Source of the DNA: an uncultured delta proteobacterium
GTDB taxonomy: Bacteria; Bdellovibrionota_C; UBA2361; OMII01
DNA length: 33,708 nucleotides
Assembly: GCA_903904735.1 (NCBI GenBank)
Contig: CAIVDM010000042.1
Span: 1-33,708 of the forward strand
Reading direction: 5' to 3'
Below the pieces are notes generated by a model. The model saw only the letters and a program-made list of their open reading frames with translations, did not search any database and was not told the DNA's origin. Position numbers and translations under genes: made by a program. This document shows positions 8,152 to 15,613 of the stretch, piece by piece (the first letter of the stretch is position 1; every line of letters begins with the position of its first letter).

Positions 8152-8165
8152 AAAATCTCCTCCTA
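8152..8165 (-). promoter_or_regulatory. Strong ribosome-binding site fixing the infC TTG start
   Basis: On the minus strand AGGAGG (8164-8159) is followed by seven bases and then TTG. It is among the best Shine-Dalgarno matches in the window and decides the start codon. Further upstream, 8221-8242 forms a hairpin with 6-bp arms (GAGCAA and TTGCTC) that might belong to the infC leader. Confidence 0.75.
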
Positions 8166-8380
8166 AGAGTGTATGTTTCTAACAAGCCGAAAGGTTAACC
8201 ACTCAAGGGTCAGGAATCAAGAGCAACTACAAGCCCTTGCTCAATCACCTACCGTAATAAGATGCGCCTCCGCCCTTCGAGGGCTACCCTTTCAAAGCAT
8301 AGCGCTCGGTGGGTCGTGCGGGGCAAACGGCTCGTAGATCTAAAGATCCCAAGCAATCTAACGGCAACTTACTGAAACAA

Positions 8381-9058
8381 CTACTTTTTAGCGCCTTTAG
8401 CCTTCCCCTTGGCGTCGTTCTTGGAATCGCTTTTGGCGGCAGGGGGCGGTGGCTCGGCGCTCTTGGAGGTATCGTCAGTTTTTTTGGAATCGTCCCCTGG
8501 TTTCGTCTCTGTCCCCGGCGTACCAACCATTTTAACCTTTACCACTTCACGACAGGCGGGCTCTGACGAATCAACCCCCAGACAGGTTCCTTGCTGTACC
8601 TGGCACTCATCAGTGAGCGCTTTTTCCAGCTGTGCTCGCGCTGAAAAACTTAAAGAGTTCAAAACTGTACCCTTCACCGATAGCTTCGTCGCTAAGCACT
8701 CACCAAAACTCTCGTGTTCACGCTTACAGCGCTCAGAAGCTCTAGCTTTCTGACGGCTAAGCTCGACACCCAAGGCCATTTTAGCGGCAGCCTCATCCCC
8801 TCCTCCACGCTCTACAGAGGCATATCGAACATGGAATGGCTGATCCGTCAAAACGGGACTAGCGGGCACCGCTGTAGCAACCTCCTCTTTTGAGTCCTTA
8901 CTAACCGCGCCGGACTCTTTACTATGCGAAGGAGCCGTTTTGACCCATTTATAAGAGACATCGGATGAGCAAATAAAATCCGCGCTCGCGATCGCCGGAA
9001 AAAGCACCAGCGCGTTCGTTATTAGAGAGGGGAGAAAATAGATATTTTTTCGCTTCAT
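8381..9058 (-). CDS. Exported protein with Cys-containing core and Lys/Ala-rich tail, unknown function
   Basis: 225 residues from the ATG at 9058. This start was preferred over one at 9136 because it begins a clear signal peptide (MKRKNIYFLPSLITNALVLF, then PAIASA). The mature middle region has several Cys (RCKREHESFGEC, ECQVQQGTC, ACREV), enough for disulfides in the periplasm. The last 45 residues are low-complexity, rich in Lys, Asp, Ser and Pro (KPGDDSKKTDD, EPPPPAAKS, KGKAKGAKK), a disordered basic tail. I do not recognise the family. The gene is divergent from the 111-residue protein gene across a 220-base gap. Confidence 0.55.
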   Translation of the reverse strand: MKRKNIYFLPSLITNALVLFPAIASADFICSSDVSYKWVKTAPSHSKESGAVSKDSKEEVATAVPASPVLTDQPFHVRYASVERGGGDEAAAKMALGVELSRQKARASERCKREHESFGECLATKLSVKGTVLNSLSFSARAQLEKALTDECQVQQGTCLGVDSSEPACREVVKVKMVGTPGTETKPGDDSKKTDDTSKSAEPPPPAAKSDSKNDAKGKAKGAKK

Positions 9059-9278
9059 GATCTGAATTATCCCCACATGCTTCTCGTCATAGAAACACGT
9101 TCGTCGATTCCTAATAGGCGATTTGAGAGCATCCACCGCGAGAAAACTTGGGCGGTACGGACATATCTCAGATCACCTCGCTAGGTATATCGACCTTACG
9201 GCATATGGTGCAAGGTCAATCCGCTTAATTTAGGCAGAGACCTCGGTATGGTTTAGAAAGAGAGAAACGGACCAGGTT

Positions 9279-9614
9279 ATGGAAAATATGTACAACGATA
9301 TCGACCGCGACTACTACCAGGTATTCGGACTCCCAAATATGACGGGCAGCCCCGAGCGTCGGCTTTTGCTCGCTATACTTGAACGCGCCATCCTGGATTA
9401 CGTCGGAAACGACCCTCGCGAGGTGCTTGAAGCGGAGGAGTGGTTATTCGCGCATCCGGAATCAGGCAGACGTCATCACTTCTCGTTCGCGTGGATCTGT
9501 GAGCAGCTCGACCTCGATACACAGAAAATCTCTGAGAAGATACGAACAATGCCGCGTCGTGGAAACAGAAAGGTGGCGCCTTGGTACTTCAATAAGACTA
9601 TGGCGACGGCGTAG
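9279..9614 (+). CDS. Small conserved-looking protein (111 aa), possible DNA-binding helical domain
   Basis: 111 residues, no signal or membrane segment. The pattern PERRLLLAILERAILDYVGN, then LEAEEWLFAHPE and FSFAWICEQLDLD resembles a family of small proteins I have seen in deltaproteobacterial and related genomes (R-x-L-x-x-A-x-L-E-x-A, E-A-E-x-W, F-S-F-x-x-x-C-x-x-L-x-L-D), in which the last segment looks like a helix-turn-helix; the family has no name or function I can give. The ATG at 9279 is used, but 9288 (AGG nine bases upstream) is equally likely. The A/T-rich upstream segment contains TTAATT (9226-9231) and TATGGT (9248-9253), a weak promoter-like pair. Confidence 0.6.
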   Translation: MENMYNDIDRDYYQVFGLPNMTGSPERRLLLAILERAILDYVGNDPREVLEAEEWLFAHPESGRRHHFSFAWICEQLDLDTQKISEKIRTMPRRGNRKVAPWYFNKTMATA

Positions 9615-9685
9615 TAACGGGCGCGAGCCGGCGGCGGTCATGTGACGTTTTTTCAAATTCCGCTTCCCCGCTCCGATAGGCGCCC

Positions 9686-10153
9686 TTATGTCGTCACACG
9701 CACAACCCTCTGATCGTCTGGCACGATCGAATCCAACTCGCGAACCGTGCCGAGTGATATTGAGTACTGTCCGTTTGACGGCCGCGGCTTTCCCTCGAAT
9801 GTGTCCCAGATAATACGACCAGGACCGTTGTAAATAGTTTCGAACGTGCCGTCTTTATTGATGAGGATTATGACCGTGAAGTCGGGGCAACTACGGAAAG
9901 CGACCCTCGATGATTGCGTGGCTTTTATCTCAACCCATTTCCCAGTCGAATCCTGCGCATCATGTCTTTCGTTCGATGCCGGCAGAAGTACGAGATCAAG
10001 TTCGTCCGCGACGAGACATTCGCCAATACTTCCGACCATGTGACCATCCGGCGTGAAATACCTGCCAGGAAACATTTCCTCAAGTTCAGTGACGACACCG
10101 TAAAGTCGATGAATAAGGTCGGCGAATTTCTTCTGATTGATCCTGGGTATCAC
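9686..10153 (-). CDS. DUF6998-like protein with a PD-(D/E)xK-type motif
   Basis: 155 residues with a GTG start at 10153 (AAAGG about 8 bases upstream). The segment FPGRYFTPDGHMVGSIGECL then LLPASNERHDAQDSTGKWVEIKAT is typical of proteins annotated DUF6998. The conserved Glu (GSIGE), Asp (RHDA) and E-x-K (VEIKAT) are spaced as in the PD-(D/E)xK nuclease-like fold, so a nuclease-fold protein is a reasonable inference, but activity is unproven. Such proteins often occur as stand-alone accessory genes. It converges with the 111-residue protein gene and has a gene-free 412-base stretch upstream. No methyltransferase or restriction partner is nearby. Confidence 0.65.
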   Translation of the reverse strand: MIPRINQKKFADLIHRLYGVVTELEEMFPGRYFTPDGHMVGSIGECLVADELDLVLLPASNERHDAQDSTGKWVEIKATQSSRVAFRSCPDFTVIILINKDGTFETIYNGPGRIIWDTFEGKPRPSNGQYSISLGTVRELDSIVPDDQRVVRVTT

Positions 10154-10565
10154 GTCGCGCCTTTTGAAAACTAGCGGGCTTCTTCGTGGTGTAACGGCTA
10201 CTAAGTCAATGAGTAAGCTTAAACATCAACCTGTAGAATATCCAATCCACTCCAACTTCACGCTAACCTGTGTCATCCACCTGATGTTCAGGAATCGAGT
10301 CAGACTCAATGAGTAAAGGGAGCACGACCTAGCGCATCCTCTCGCTCCAGTTCTCAACTACGTGAGGCCTTCGTTGACGTACGTTAGGGATCTTTCGTTC
10401 ACTCGCGACAACTTCTGAACGCGTTTTTTGATAATGGCTCTTAGGTAATCCGCCGGTTCGACGTTTGCGCAGGTATCTCTCCAAGAGAGCGCCTTCCAAG
10501 AATTGCCTGATTGATACTACTTGAGCGTTCGCGGCTTCCCTTCATTCATCAACGAACGATTGCGA
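10154..10565. other. Gene-free stretch with an 11-bp direct repeat 100 bp apart
   Basis: No gene I can support. The string TCAATGAGTAA occurs at 10206-10216 and again at 10306-10316, exactly 100 bases apart. The first copy opens a 35-codon frame (ATG at 10209) without a ribosome-binding site, which I do not call. The start of this stretch may hold the promoter of the DUF6998-like gene. Confidence 0.5.
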
Positions 10566-11216
10566 TTAATGAAAGTACTTCGCGGCGATGCGAGCCGGAT
10601 GCGGCGGCAATGATTGAGGGGATTGCCGGTCGTGTAACTTCCAGGCATCTCCAATCAGCAATCGTCCCGCAAATGATCCCATGTCAGTCTTATCGAGCCC
10701 CCGACGGCTCGCGATTTCGCGAGAGAGGACGGTGGCGAAACTAAACCGGCGAATCACTTTCGTGCGCGGAACAAAGTACATCGCGCTGCTAATGCCAGCT
10801 AAAAATGTTGTCACAAGAAGCGCTGGAAGAAGCGCCGCGGTGAGCTCTCCGTGCCACACAAAGAAGGCCCCGCTTAGCGCGATAAGCGCCGTAGCCATGA
10901 GCGCCATTGCCCGCTTGGCTGGACGCGCTTTGATAAACAAACTCTCATCACACACATTTAGATCTAGGAGATCGTCGAGGTAGCTCTCGAGTACCTCTAC
11001 AGGGACAAAGGAAACTCCCGCCGCAAACTCTTTTACTAAACGCGAAGCCGGTATAAGGGCGCCACACAACACCTGTTCATACGCCAGGAGCGCTTTTCCT
11101 ACTTGCTGGTATTGCTGAAGGAGTCGATTACACCCACCAAATGGATGAGGTGAGTGGTAACTCGAAGAGCTGGCGCCATTCATGACACGATGAGACCACA
11201 GAGTCTGATACCACAC
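10566..11216 (-). CDS. Membrane protein with two transmembrane helices, unknown function
   Basis: 216 residues from a GTG start at 11216, supported by GAGG nine bases upstream; an ATG at 11183 is the alternative. A cytosolic-looking N-terminal part of about 100 residues (QQYQQVGKALLAYEQVLCG, ESYLDDLLDLNVCDESLF) is followed by a basic RPAKR and two hydrophobic helices with a short turn (about residues 103-120 and 126-150: MALMATALIALSGAFFVW and TAALLPALLVTTFLAGISSA), then a basic C-terminal tail. I do not recognise the family. A possible 29-residue hydrophobic peptide gene lies just upstream on the same strand. Confidence 0.5.
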   Translation of the reverse strand: MWYQTLWSHRVMNGASSSSYHSPHPFGGCNRLLQQYQQVGKALLAYEQVLCGALIPASRLVKEFAAGVSFVPVEVLESYLDDLLDLNVCDESLFIKARPAKRAMALMATALIALSGAFFVWHGELTAALLPALLVTTFLAGISSAMYFVPRTKVIRRFSFATVLSREIASRRGLDKTDMGSFAGRLLIGDAWKLHDRQSPQSLPPHPARIAAKYFH

Positions 11217-11261
11217 AACGGGATGCCTCAGGTCACGGAATCGCTGTAGCGCGACTTGGAA

Positions 11262-11351
11262 CTACCGCCTGACTCGGACTGGAACCGGCTTGAGTCCAAG
11301 GAGAGCCGCGATTAGAGCTTCGAAGATATTTGAGAACACATTCATGGACAT
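11262..11351 (-). CDS. Possible 29-residue hydrophobic peptide
   Basis: A short frame from ATG at 11351 (or 11345) to TAG at 11262, reading MSMNVFSNIFEALIAALLGL, then KPVPVRVRR. It has one hydrophobic amphipathic stretch of about 16 residues and a strongly basic tail, like small membrane peptides. A perfect -10 hexamer TATAAT lies 26 bases upstream on the same strand, and AAAGGTATAGG sits between it and the ATG. Against it: very short, no clear -35, and no homologue known to me. It precedes the two-TM protein gene by 45 bases and could be its leader peptide. Confidence 0.3.
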   Translation of the reverse strand: MSMNVFSNIFEALIAALLGLKPVPVRVRR

Positions 11352-11702
11352 GTGAAACAACCTATACCTTTATAGATATTATACGTAGATAGATGCTCGG
11401 CGCGTCCTAAATATTTCTTAAATCTAATCATTGCAGGGTGCGATTTCTCCGTATTCCCAATGTCCACGCAGCCGGGAAGTTTACAATAGAAGTGATATCA
11501 GCACGTTATTAGACACAGCCCTCGATGAGTCTGGCTGACCCTTCTTCCTAAATCACTGTCTTTTTTTCATGGGCTCGAGTTCTACCCTCGACTTAGCTTG
11601 GCTCTTCGCCTTGATTGCGGACACGGAGAAACACTACTAGTATGCCGTCAGCCAATCTGCTGTCGGGTATGACACGCGAGATTTCATAGTTACGAGAGGT
11701 CC
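11352..11702. other. Gene-free stretch between divergent genes, two promoter-like sites
   Basis: No further gene seen. It holds TATAAT on the minus strand (11383-11378) reading toward the small peptide, and on the plus strand the pair TTGCGG (11615-11620) and TAGTAT (11638-11643) reading toward skp. A T-run (11561-11567) has no convincing hairpin directly before it. Confidence 0.4.
11615..11643 (+). promoter_or_regulatory. Candidate skp promoter
   Basis: TTGCGG (11615-11620) and TAGTAT (11638-11643) are spaced by 17 bases, predicting a leader of about 60 bases before the skp ATG at 11709. The boxes match the sigma70 consensus only partly. Confidence 0.35.
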
Positions 11703-11708
11703 TTGATT

Positions 11709-12209
11709 ATGAGAATTGTTCGTTTTGCCGCCTTCTTCCTTGCTCTTTGTGTCGGTGCTACCCCTGCCCTATCAGAGGTTCGAATCGCCACGGTCGACGT
11801 TGGTAGAATCATCAATGAAGCGCCCGACGCTCAGAAGAGAAAGAAGGAGCTTGACGCCGCCTCAGAGGAGGCCAAGAAAAAGCTCGAATCAAAAGGTAAG
11901 GACCTTCAAGCTCTTAAGACAAAGCTAGAAGAGCAGAAAGTGAGCGCTGACTCTAAAGAAGCCGAGTCTTTTCGTAACCAGGCGCGTGATTTTGAGCGAC
12001 TGCGCTCAGACATGAAGGCTGAGCTCGAGAAAAAGTATATGAAGATCAACAAGGAACTCACTGACAAGGTGATGGGTCAGATTGAGATATACGCGAAATC
12101 GAACAAGTTCGACCTCGTCATTGATAAGAGCGAGAAGTATCGTGGTCCTGTGCTCTTTGGATCACCCTCAGCGGACATTACCGATGAGATATTGAAAGGT
12201 CTTAAATAA
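11709..12209 (+). CDS. skp: Skp/OmpH family periplasmic chaperone
   Basis: 166 residues. The ATG at 11709 was chosen over a TTG at 11703 because GAGAGG lies 9 bases upstream of it. A signal peptide (MRIVRFAAFFLALCVGATPA-LSE) leads into VRIATVDVGRIINEAPDAQK, the conserved first strand of OmpH/Skp proteins. A long Lys/Glu-rich coiled coil follows (about residues 35-130), then the closing strand segment KFDLVIDKSEKYRGPVLFGS-ADITDEILKGL. Skp trimers hold unfolded outer-membrane proteins in the periplasm, so this gene indicates a cell with an outer membrane. In many genomes skp sits with bamA and lpxD; here it is alone. Confidence 0.9.
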   Translation: MRIVRFAAFFLALCVGATPALSEVRIATVDVGRIINEAPDAQKRKKELDAASEEAKKKLESKGKDLQALKTKLEEQKVSADSKEAESFRNQARDFERLRSDMKAELEKKYMKINKELTDKVMGQIEIYAKSNKFDLVIDKSEKYRGPVLFGSPSADITDEILKGLK

Positions 12210-12421
12210 GTTCCCAGTTTCGGAGCTCCTCGAACATCTTGCCCTGGTCTCTGCGTAAATCTCGCAAAGATTCGACATTGGTGGTTTGGGCCAGATATTA
12301 AGGGATTAGTTGATATGTCCTCGTTGATACTAAATCTCTGTCTATAAGAATTACTCACCAACAGAATCTTTTAGCACACGTTTTCTAAAGAAGCGTTACT
12401 GACTGACCGACCCTCTCCCCC

Positions 12422-12751
12422 ATGCGGTGGAAGTTATATGTCGTGATTAGTGTGGTAAGTATCATCCCTTGTAGCTCAATGAGGGCGGAAACGATCGGTA
12501 AATCGTATCGTGTCACGCACGTGTCTCAGCAGCAGCCAACACAGAGCTCACGGCAGGTACTATCAGATATCGTCTCCCCAGCGCTTCCAGCGACCAAAAT
12601 ACCTGAGAGCGAACCGCGTCGTATACGAGATCTCTTTCCTCAAGCCGTGCGCGATAAAATAGGAACCTCGTCCAAGTCGAATTCTCTCAGTTTCGAGCCA
12701 TGGGTACCGGGACGCGGGGCTGTTGGCGTGCGGCTCGAAGTAACCTGGTAA
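12422..12751 (+). CDS. Small exported protein, unknown function
   Basis: 109 residues beginning with MRWKLYVVISVVSIIPCSSM, then RAE, a plausible signal peptide with cleavage near residue 22. The mature part is Ser/Gln/Pro-rich in its first half and ends in FEPWVPGRGAVGVRLEVTW, which could be a beta-strand with an aromatic C-terminal residue, as seen in some outer-membrane-targeted proteins. No family is recognised. The ATG lacks a Shine-Dalgarno sequence, which lowers confidence. It lies between skp and recQ on the same strand and is followed by a large palindrome. Confidence 0.4.
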   Translation: MRWKLYVVISVVSIIPCSSMRAETIGKSYRVTHVSQQQPTQSSRQVLSDIVSPALPATKIPESEPRRIRDLFPQAVRDKIGTSSKSNSLSFEPWVPGRGAVGVRLEVTW

Positions 12752-12808
12752 ATCTCTCAATCAGACATCCGATCTGGCTTCTTAAAGCCCTTCCCTGCTA
12801 CAACTTCC

Positions 12809-12993
12809 AGCAGGGGGTGAAAAAAGATTTCCTGTTGCGCGTTCCGATGGTTTGGCTGCAACTTCGTTGGAGCCGCTAAAAAAATCCTCAGCGTATCACA
12901 GAGGATACGCCTCCGGTTTTTTTGTCGACTCCGCCTCGTTTCGCTCAAAACCCTCGAAACGCTCACGACGGAACCTTTTTTCACCACCCTGCT
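12809..12993. repeat. Large imperfect inverted repeat (foldback element) of about 185 bp
   Basis: The left arm (12809-12897) and the reverse complement of the right arm (12904-12993) align along their whole length around a 6-base centre (ACAGAG, 12898-12903). The outer ends match almost perfectly (AGCAGGG then GTGAAAAAAG then TTCC, with two small indels), an intermediate block matches 12 of 14, and the inner part shares A7/T7 runs and GCGTATC. The region between shows about 10 of 24. It codes for nothing evident and fills the gap before recQ. It resembles a decayed MITE-like element. As RNA it would form a long hairpin and might also act as a terminator. Confidence 0.75.
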
Positions 12994-13026
12994 ACAGCGA
13001 CATCGACTGCTATCCCGCGCCTCACT

Positions 13027-14868
13027 ATGTTGTTTCGAACCAAAGATCCCTTAACCACAAAGTTGAAAGAGCACTTCGGGTTCTCCACGTTCCGTCCCCT
13101 CCAACGAGAGATCATGGAGGAAACACTCGCTGGTAAGGACGCGCTCGCCCTGCTTCCCACTGGAGGGGGAAAGTCACTCTGCTACCAACTCCCCGCCCTC
13201 ATGAGAGAGGGGCTGACATTGGTAATCTCACCACTCATCGCGCTCATGAAAGATCAAGTCGACGCGCTTGTGGAGAATGGCGTGTCGGCGGCGTATCTCA
13301 ATTCAAGCCTCTCAGAGAATAGCTCCAAAGAGACGTGGAGAAGGCTCTATCGAGGAGAGATAAAGATCCTCTACCTATCGCCTGAGCGACTACTACTGCA
13401 AGGCATGTTCGACACCTTGGCGACGCTTTCGCTCGAGTTCGTGGCGGTCGATGAGGCGCACTGTATATCATCGTGGGGACACGATTTCAGACCCGAGTAC
13501 AGAGCGCTAAGAGCCCTGCGCGAGCGCTTTCCCGCGGTGCCAATTCTGGCTCTCACCGCTTCCGCCACCGAACGTGTGAGAGGCGACATTATCGAGATGC
13601 TAGGGATGCAGGCGGCTCGTCATTTCGTGGCGAGCTTTAACCGCCCCAACCTCTCTTATCGAGTAATACCTCGGGTGACGCCAATGAAGCAGATCCTGGA
13701 GGTATTAGCTGACCACAAAGATGAAACTGGAATCATCTACTGCCTTAGCCGAGCGAAAACTGAGGCAGTCGCGGCGGATCTAAGCAAACGCGGAATAAAA
13801 GCGGAGGCCTATCACGCTGGCCTTACATCGCAACAACGGGACCAACGTCAGGAGCTTTTCACTCGTGACGAGATTCAGGTGATGGTAGCGACGATCGCCT
13901 TCGGCATGGGCGTCGACAAGCCTGACGTGCGTTTCGTCATCCACCACGATCTTCCGAAAAACATTGAAAGCTACTATCAGGAAACCGGACGCGCCGGTCG
14001 GGACGGACTACCGAGCGAGTGCGTGTTGCTCTACAGCTCCGCCGACGCCGCCAAGCTCCGCAACTTTATCGATCAACTTACCGACCCAGTCGAGCGAGCC
14101 GTCGCGTCGAAGCAACTCACCACGATGCTCAACTTCGCCGAGGGATCTGAGTGTAGGCGTGTGGCGCTGTTGCGGTATTTCGGTGAAACCTACCAAGGAA
14201 CTGACGGCGCGGCTGCTGAAACCTGCGGATCGTGCGACAACTGCCTCACGCCGCGCACTGAGATAGACGCCACCGAAATCGCGCAGAAGTTCCTCTCATG
14301 CGTACTACGCGTTCAGAAACTGAGTGGGTTTTCTGTGGGCTTGGCTCACATCGCCGACATCCTAACGGGCGCTGGCAACGAGAAGATTAAACGCTGGCAG
14401 CATGACACACTCTCTACGTACGGCGCCGGTCGAGGCATGAGTAAAGTACAGTGGCTCTACTACGCCCGGGAGCTCGTGTCCAAGGGGTTCCTCCGTGTTA
14501 ATCAAGAACGTTTCAACGTGGCTGAGATAACTCCAGCGGGTCTTGAAATCCTAAAGACACGAGAGACCGTGCGTTTGCGTGAGCCCCTTCTCACCTCCGG
14601 GCTCAGCGCGGAAACTCGCAGCGCTCAACGTAAAAAACTCGGCGCTATCGAATTCGATACCGACATATTCGAGAAGTTACGAGTCTGGCGTGTCGGCGTA
14701 GCCCGCGAAAAAGGCATCCCCGCGTACATGATATTTAGTGACGCGACCTTGCAAGCTATCGCCTCTCGCAATCCAAGTTCTCTACGCTCGCTCGAGGGAA
14801 TAAATGGCATTGGGGAGAAAAAGCTGTCGCTCTACGGCGAGCAGGTTTTGGATGTCCTGAACGCTTAG
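13027..14868 (+). CDS. recQ: ATP-dependent DNA helicase RecQ
   Basis: 613 residues from the ATG at 13027; an upstream TTG at 12922 lies inside the palindrome and adds residues unlike any RecQ, so it is rejected. A 3'-5' helicase in recombination and replication-fork repair. Motifs in order: Walker A LLPTGGGKSLCYQLPAL (about residues 43-59), DEAHCISSWGHDFRPEY, SFNRPNLSYRV, IIYCLSRAKTEAVA, ATIAFGMGVDKPDVRFVIHH and YQETGRAGRDGLPSECVLLY. The zinc-binding Cys cluster follows (EGSECRR and CGSCDNC), then an RQC winged helix, and a C-terminal HRDC domain (IPAYMIFSDATLQAIA, INGIGEKKLSLYG). Full-length compared with E. coli RecQ. No ribosome-binding site is evident. Confidence 0.95.
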   Translation: MLFRTKDPLTTKLKEHFGFSTFRPLQREIMEETLAGKDALALLPTGGGKSLCYQLPALMREGLTLVISPLIALMKDQVDALVENGVSAAYLNSSLSENSSKETWRRLYRGEIKILYLSPERLLLQGMFDTLATLSLEFVAVDEAHCISSWGHDFRPEYRALRALRERFPAVPILALTASATERVRGDIIEMLGMQAARHFVASFNRPNLSYRVIPRVTPMKQILEVLADHKDETGIIYCLSRAKTEAVAADLSKRGIKAEAYHAGLTSQQRDQRQELFTRDEIQVMVATIAFGMGVDKPDVRFVIHHDLPKNIESYYQETGRAGRDGLPSECVLLYSSADAAKLRNFIDQLTDPVERAVASKQLTTMLNFAEGSECRRVALLRYFGETYQGTDGAAAETCGSCDNCLTPRTEIDATEIAQKFLSCVLRVQKLSGFSVGLAHIADILTGAGNEKIKRWQHDTLSTYGAGRGMSKVQWLYYARELVSKGFLRVNQERFNVAEITPAGLEILKTRETVRLREPLLTSGLSAETRSAQRKKLGAIEFDTDIFEKLRVWRVGVAREKGIPAYMIFSDATLQAIASRNPSSLRSLEGINGIGEKKLSLYGEQVLDVLNA

Positions 14869-15235
14869 TATCAAAGACACCTAGTTCTAGAAACTCGTCG
14901 CCACTTACTCTTCGTCTCAGAGAACGCGCGGTAGAAAGCGGGGCGACGCGTGATTTCGAGTCGCCTGGATTTTATTCGTGTATTCAGGGAACTAGGGGGT
15001 GTTGCCTCCAGGTTAATTCTCACACCGCGCTGACTTGAGTATGTTTTAAAAACATACTCACACTGAATTTTGATAGCGGAGCATGGGAGAAACCGTATGC
15101 AACCCGTCGAATTTGTTTAGATGATCATCTGTCTTCAAATCATGAAAGGCTCGCGTGCGCTCCGCGCGGTCTCTGAGACAAAGATGTAAGGCTTACGGTG
15201 AATCGGCTAAGATCTCGCGCTATGATTTTCGAAAC
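14869..15235. other. Gene-free convergent gap holding a perfect 25-bp dyad
   Basis: No gene found between recQ and the receiver gene. The most striking element is a perfect palindrome at 15036-15060: 12-base arms (TGAGTATGTTTT and its complement) around a single A. There is no T-run beyond the hairpin itself, so it is not a classic terminator. It may be a protein-binding site. Confidence 0.55.
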
Positions 15236-15613
15236 TTACGTTGCAACCGCTTTCGACACCTTCTCCGCGGTCTCTGGCTGATCGAGCTCTGATTTCCCAA
15301 AGCCGTACACAGCTCCCTGCGCGATCGCTTTCTCTTGGTATTCAGGGTAGTTTGAGACTAACATTACCTTGCGTGGAGAAGCCTCCTGACTCCCCTCCTT
15401 GGTGAGGTCTCCAATCAACGCCACTCCGTCGGCTCCGTCGCTGTCCAAGATGCGATTTACAAGTACAAGCGACACACCTCCCTGTTCGAGAGCCTTGCGC
15501 GCCTCGGCGGCAGTGTGCGCTCGCTTCACTTCGCATCCCATCCCCTCTAAAAAAGACCGAATACGTCCGTGGTCGTAATCACATTGCCCAACATCTAAAA
15601 CTATCGGCTTCAT
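15236..15613 (-). CDS. Atypical receiver-like protein lacking the phosphorylatable Asp
   Basis: 125 residues, a single receiver-like (CheY) fold with no output domain. In place of the usual acidic pair it has VLDVGQCDYDHGRIRSFLE. The strand that normally ends in the phosphorylated Asp reads SLVLVNRILDSDGADGVALI, with Asn where the Asp is expected. The later LVSNYPEYQEKAIAQGAVYG-FGK keeps the Thr/Ser-like position and the conserved Lys. I recall similar stand-alone proteins, with the same V-N-R and S-N-Y/F and G-F-G-K motifs, mainly from Planctomycetes-like bacteria. It probably signals by binding rather than by phosphorylation. Its ATG overlaps the stop of the upstream transporter (ATGA, 15613-15610), so the two are translationally coupled. 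Confidence 0.65.
   Translation of the reverse strand: MKPIVLDVGQCDYDHGRIRSFLEGMGCEVKRAHTAAEARKALEQGGVSLVLVNRILDSDGADGVALIGDLTKEGSQEASPRKVMLVSNYPEYQEKAIAQGAVYGFGKSELDQPETAEKVSKAVAT

Noticed and set aside
9615..9685. Terminator at the T-run after the 111-aa protein gene
   Set aside because: The only inverted repeat next to the Ts has 4-bp arms with a 2-base loop, too small to form.
10178..10260. tRNA-like start (GTGGTGTAACGGCTA resembling a D-arm)
   Set aside because: No T-arm GTTCRA motif at the right distance and no acceptor stem pairing.
12922..13026. Upstream TTG start for recQ adding 35 residues
   Set aside because: It lies within the large palindrome and RecQ proteins normally begin close to the helicase core.
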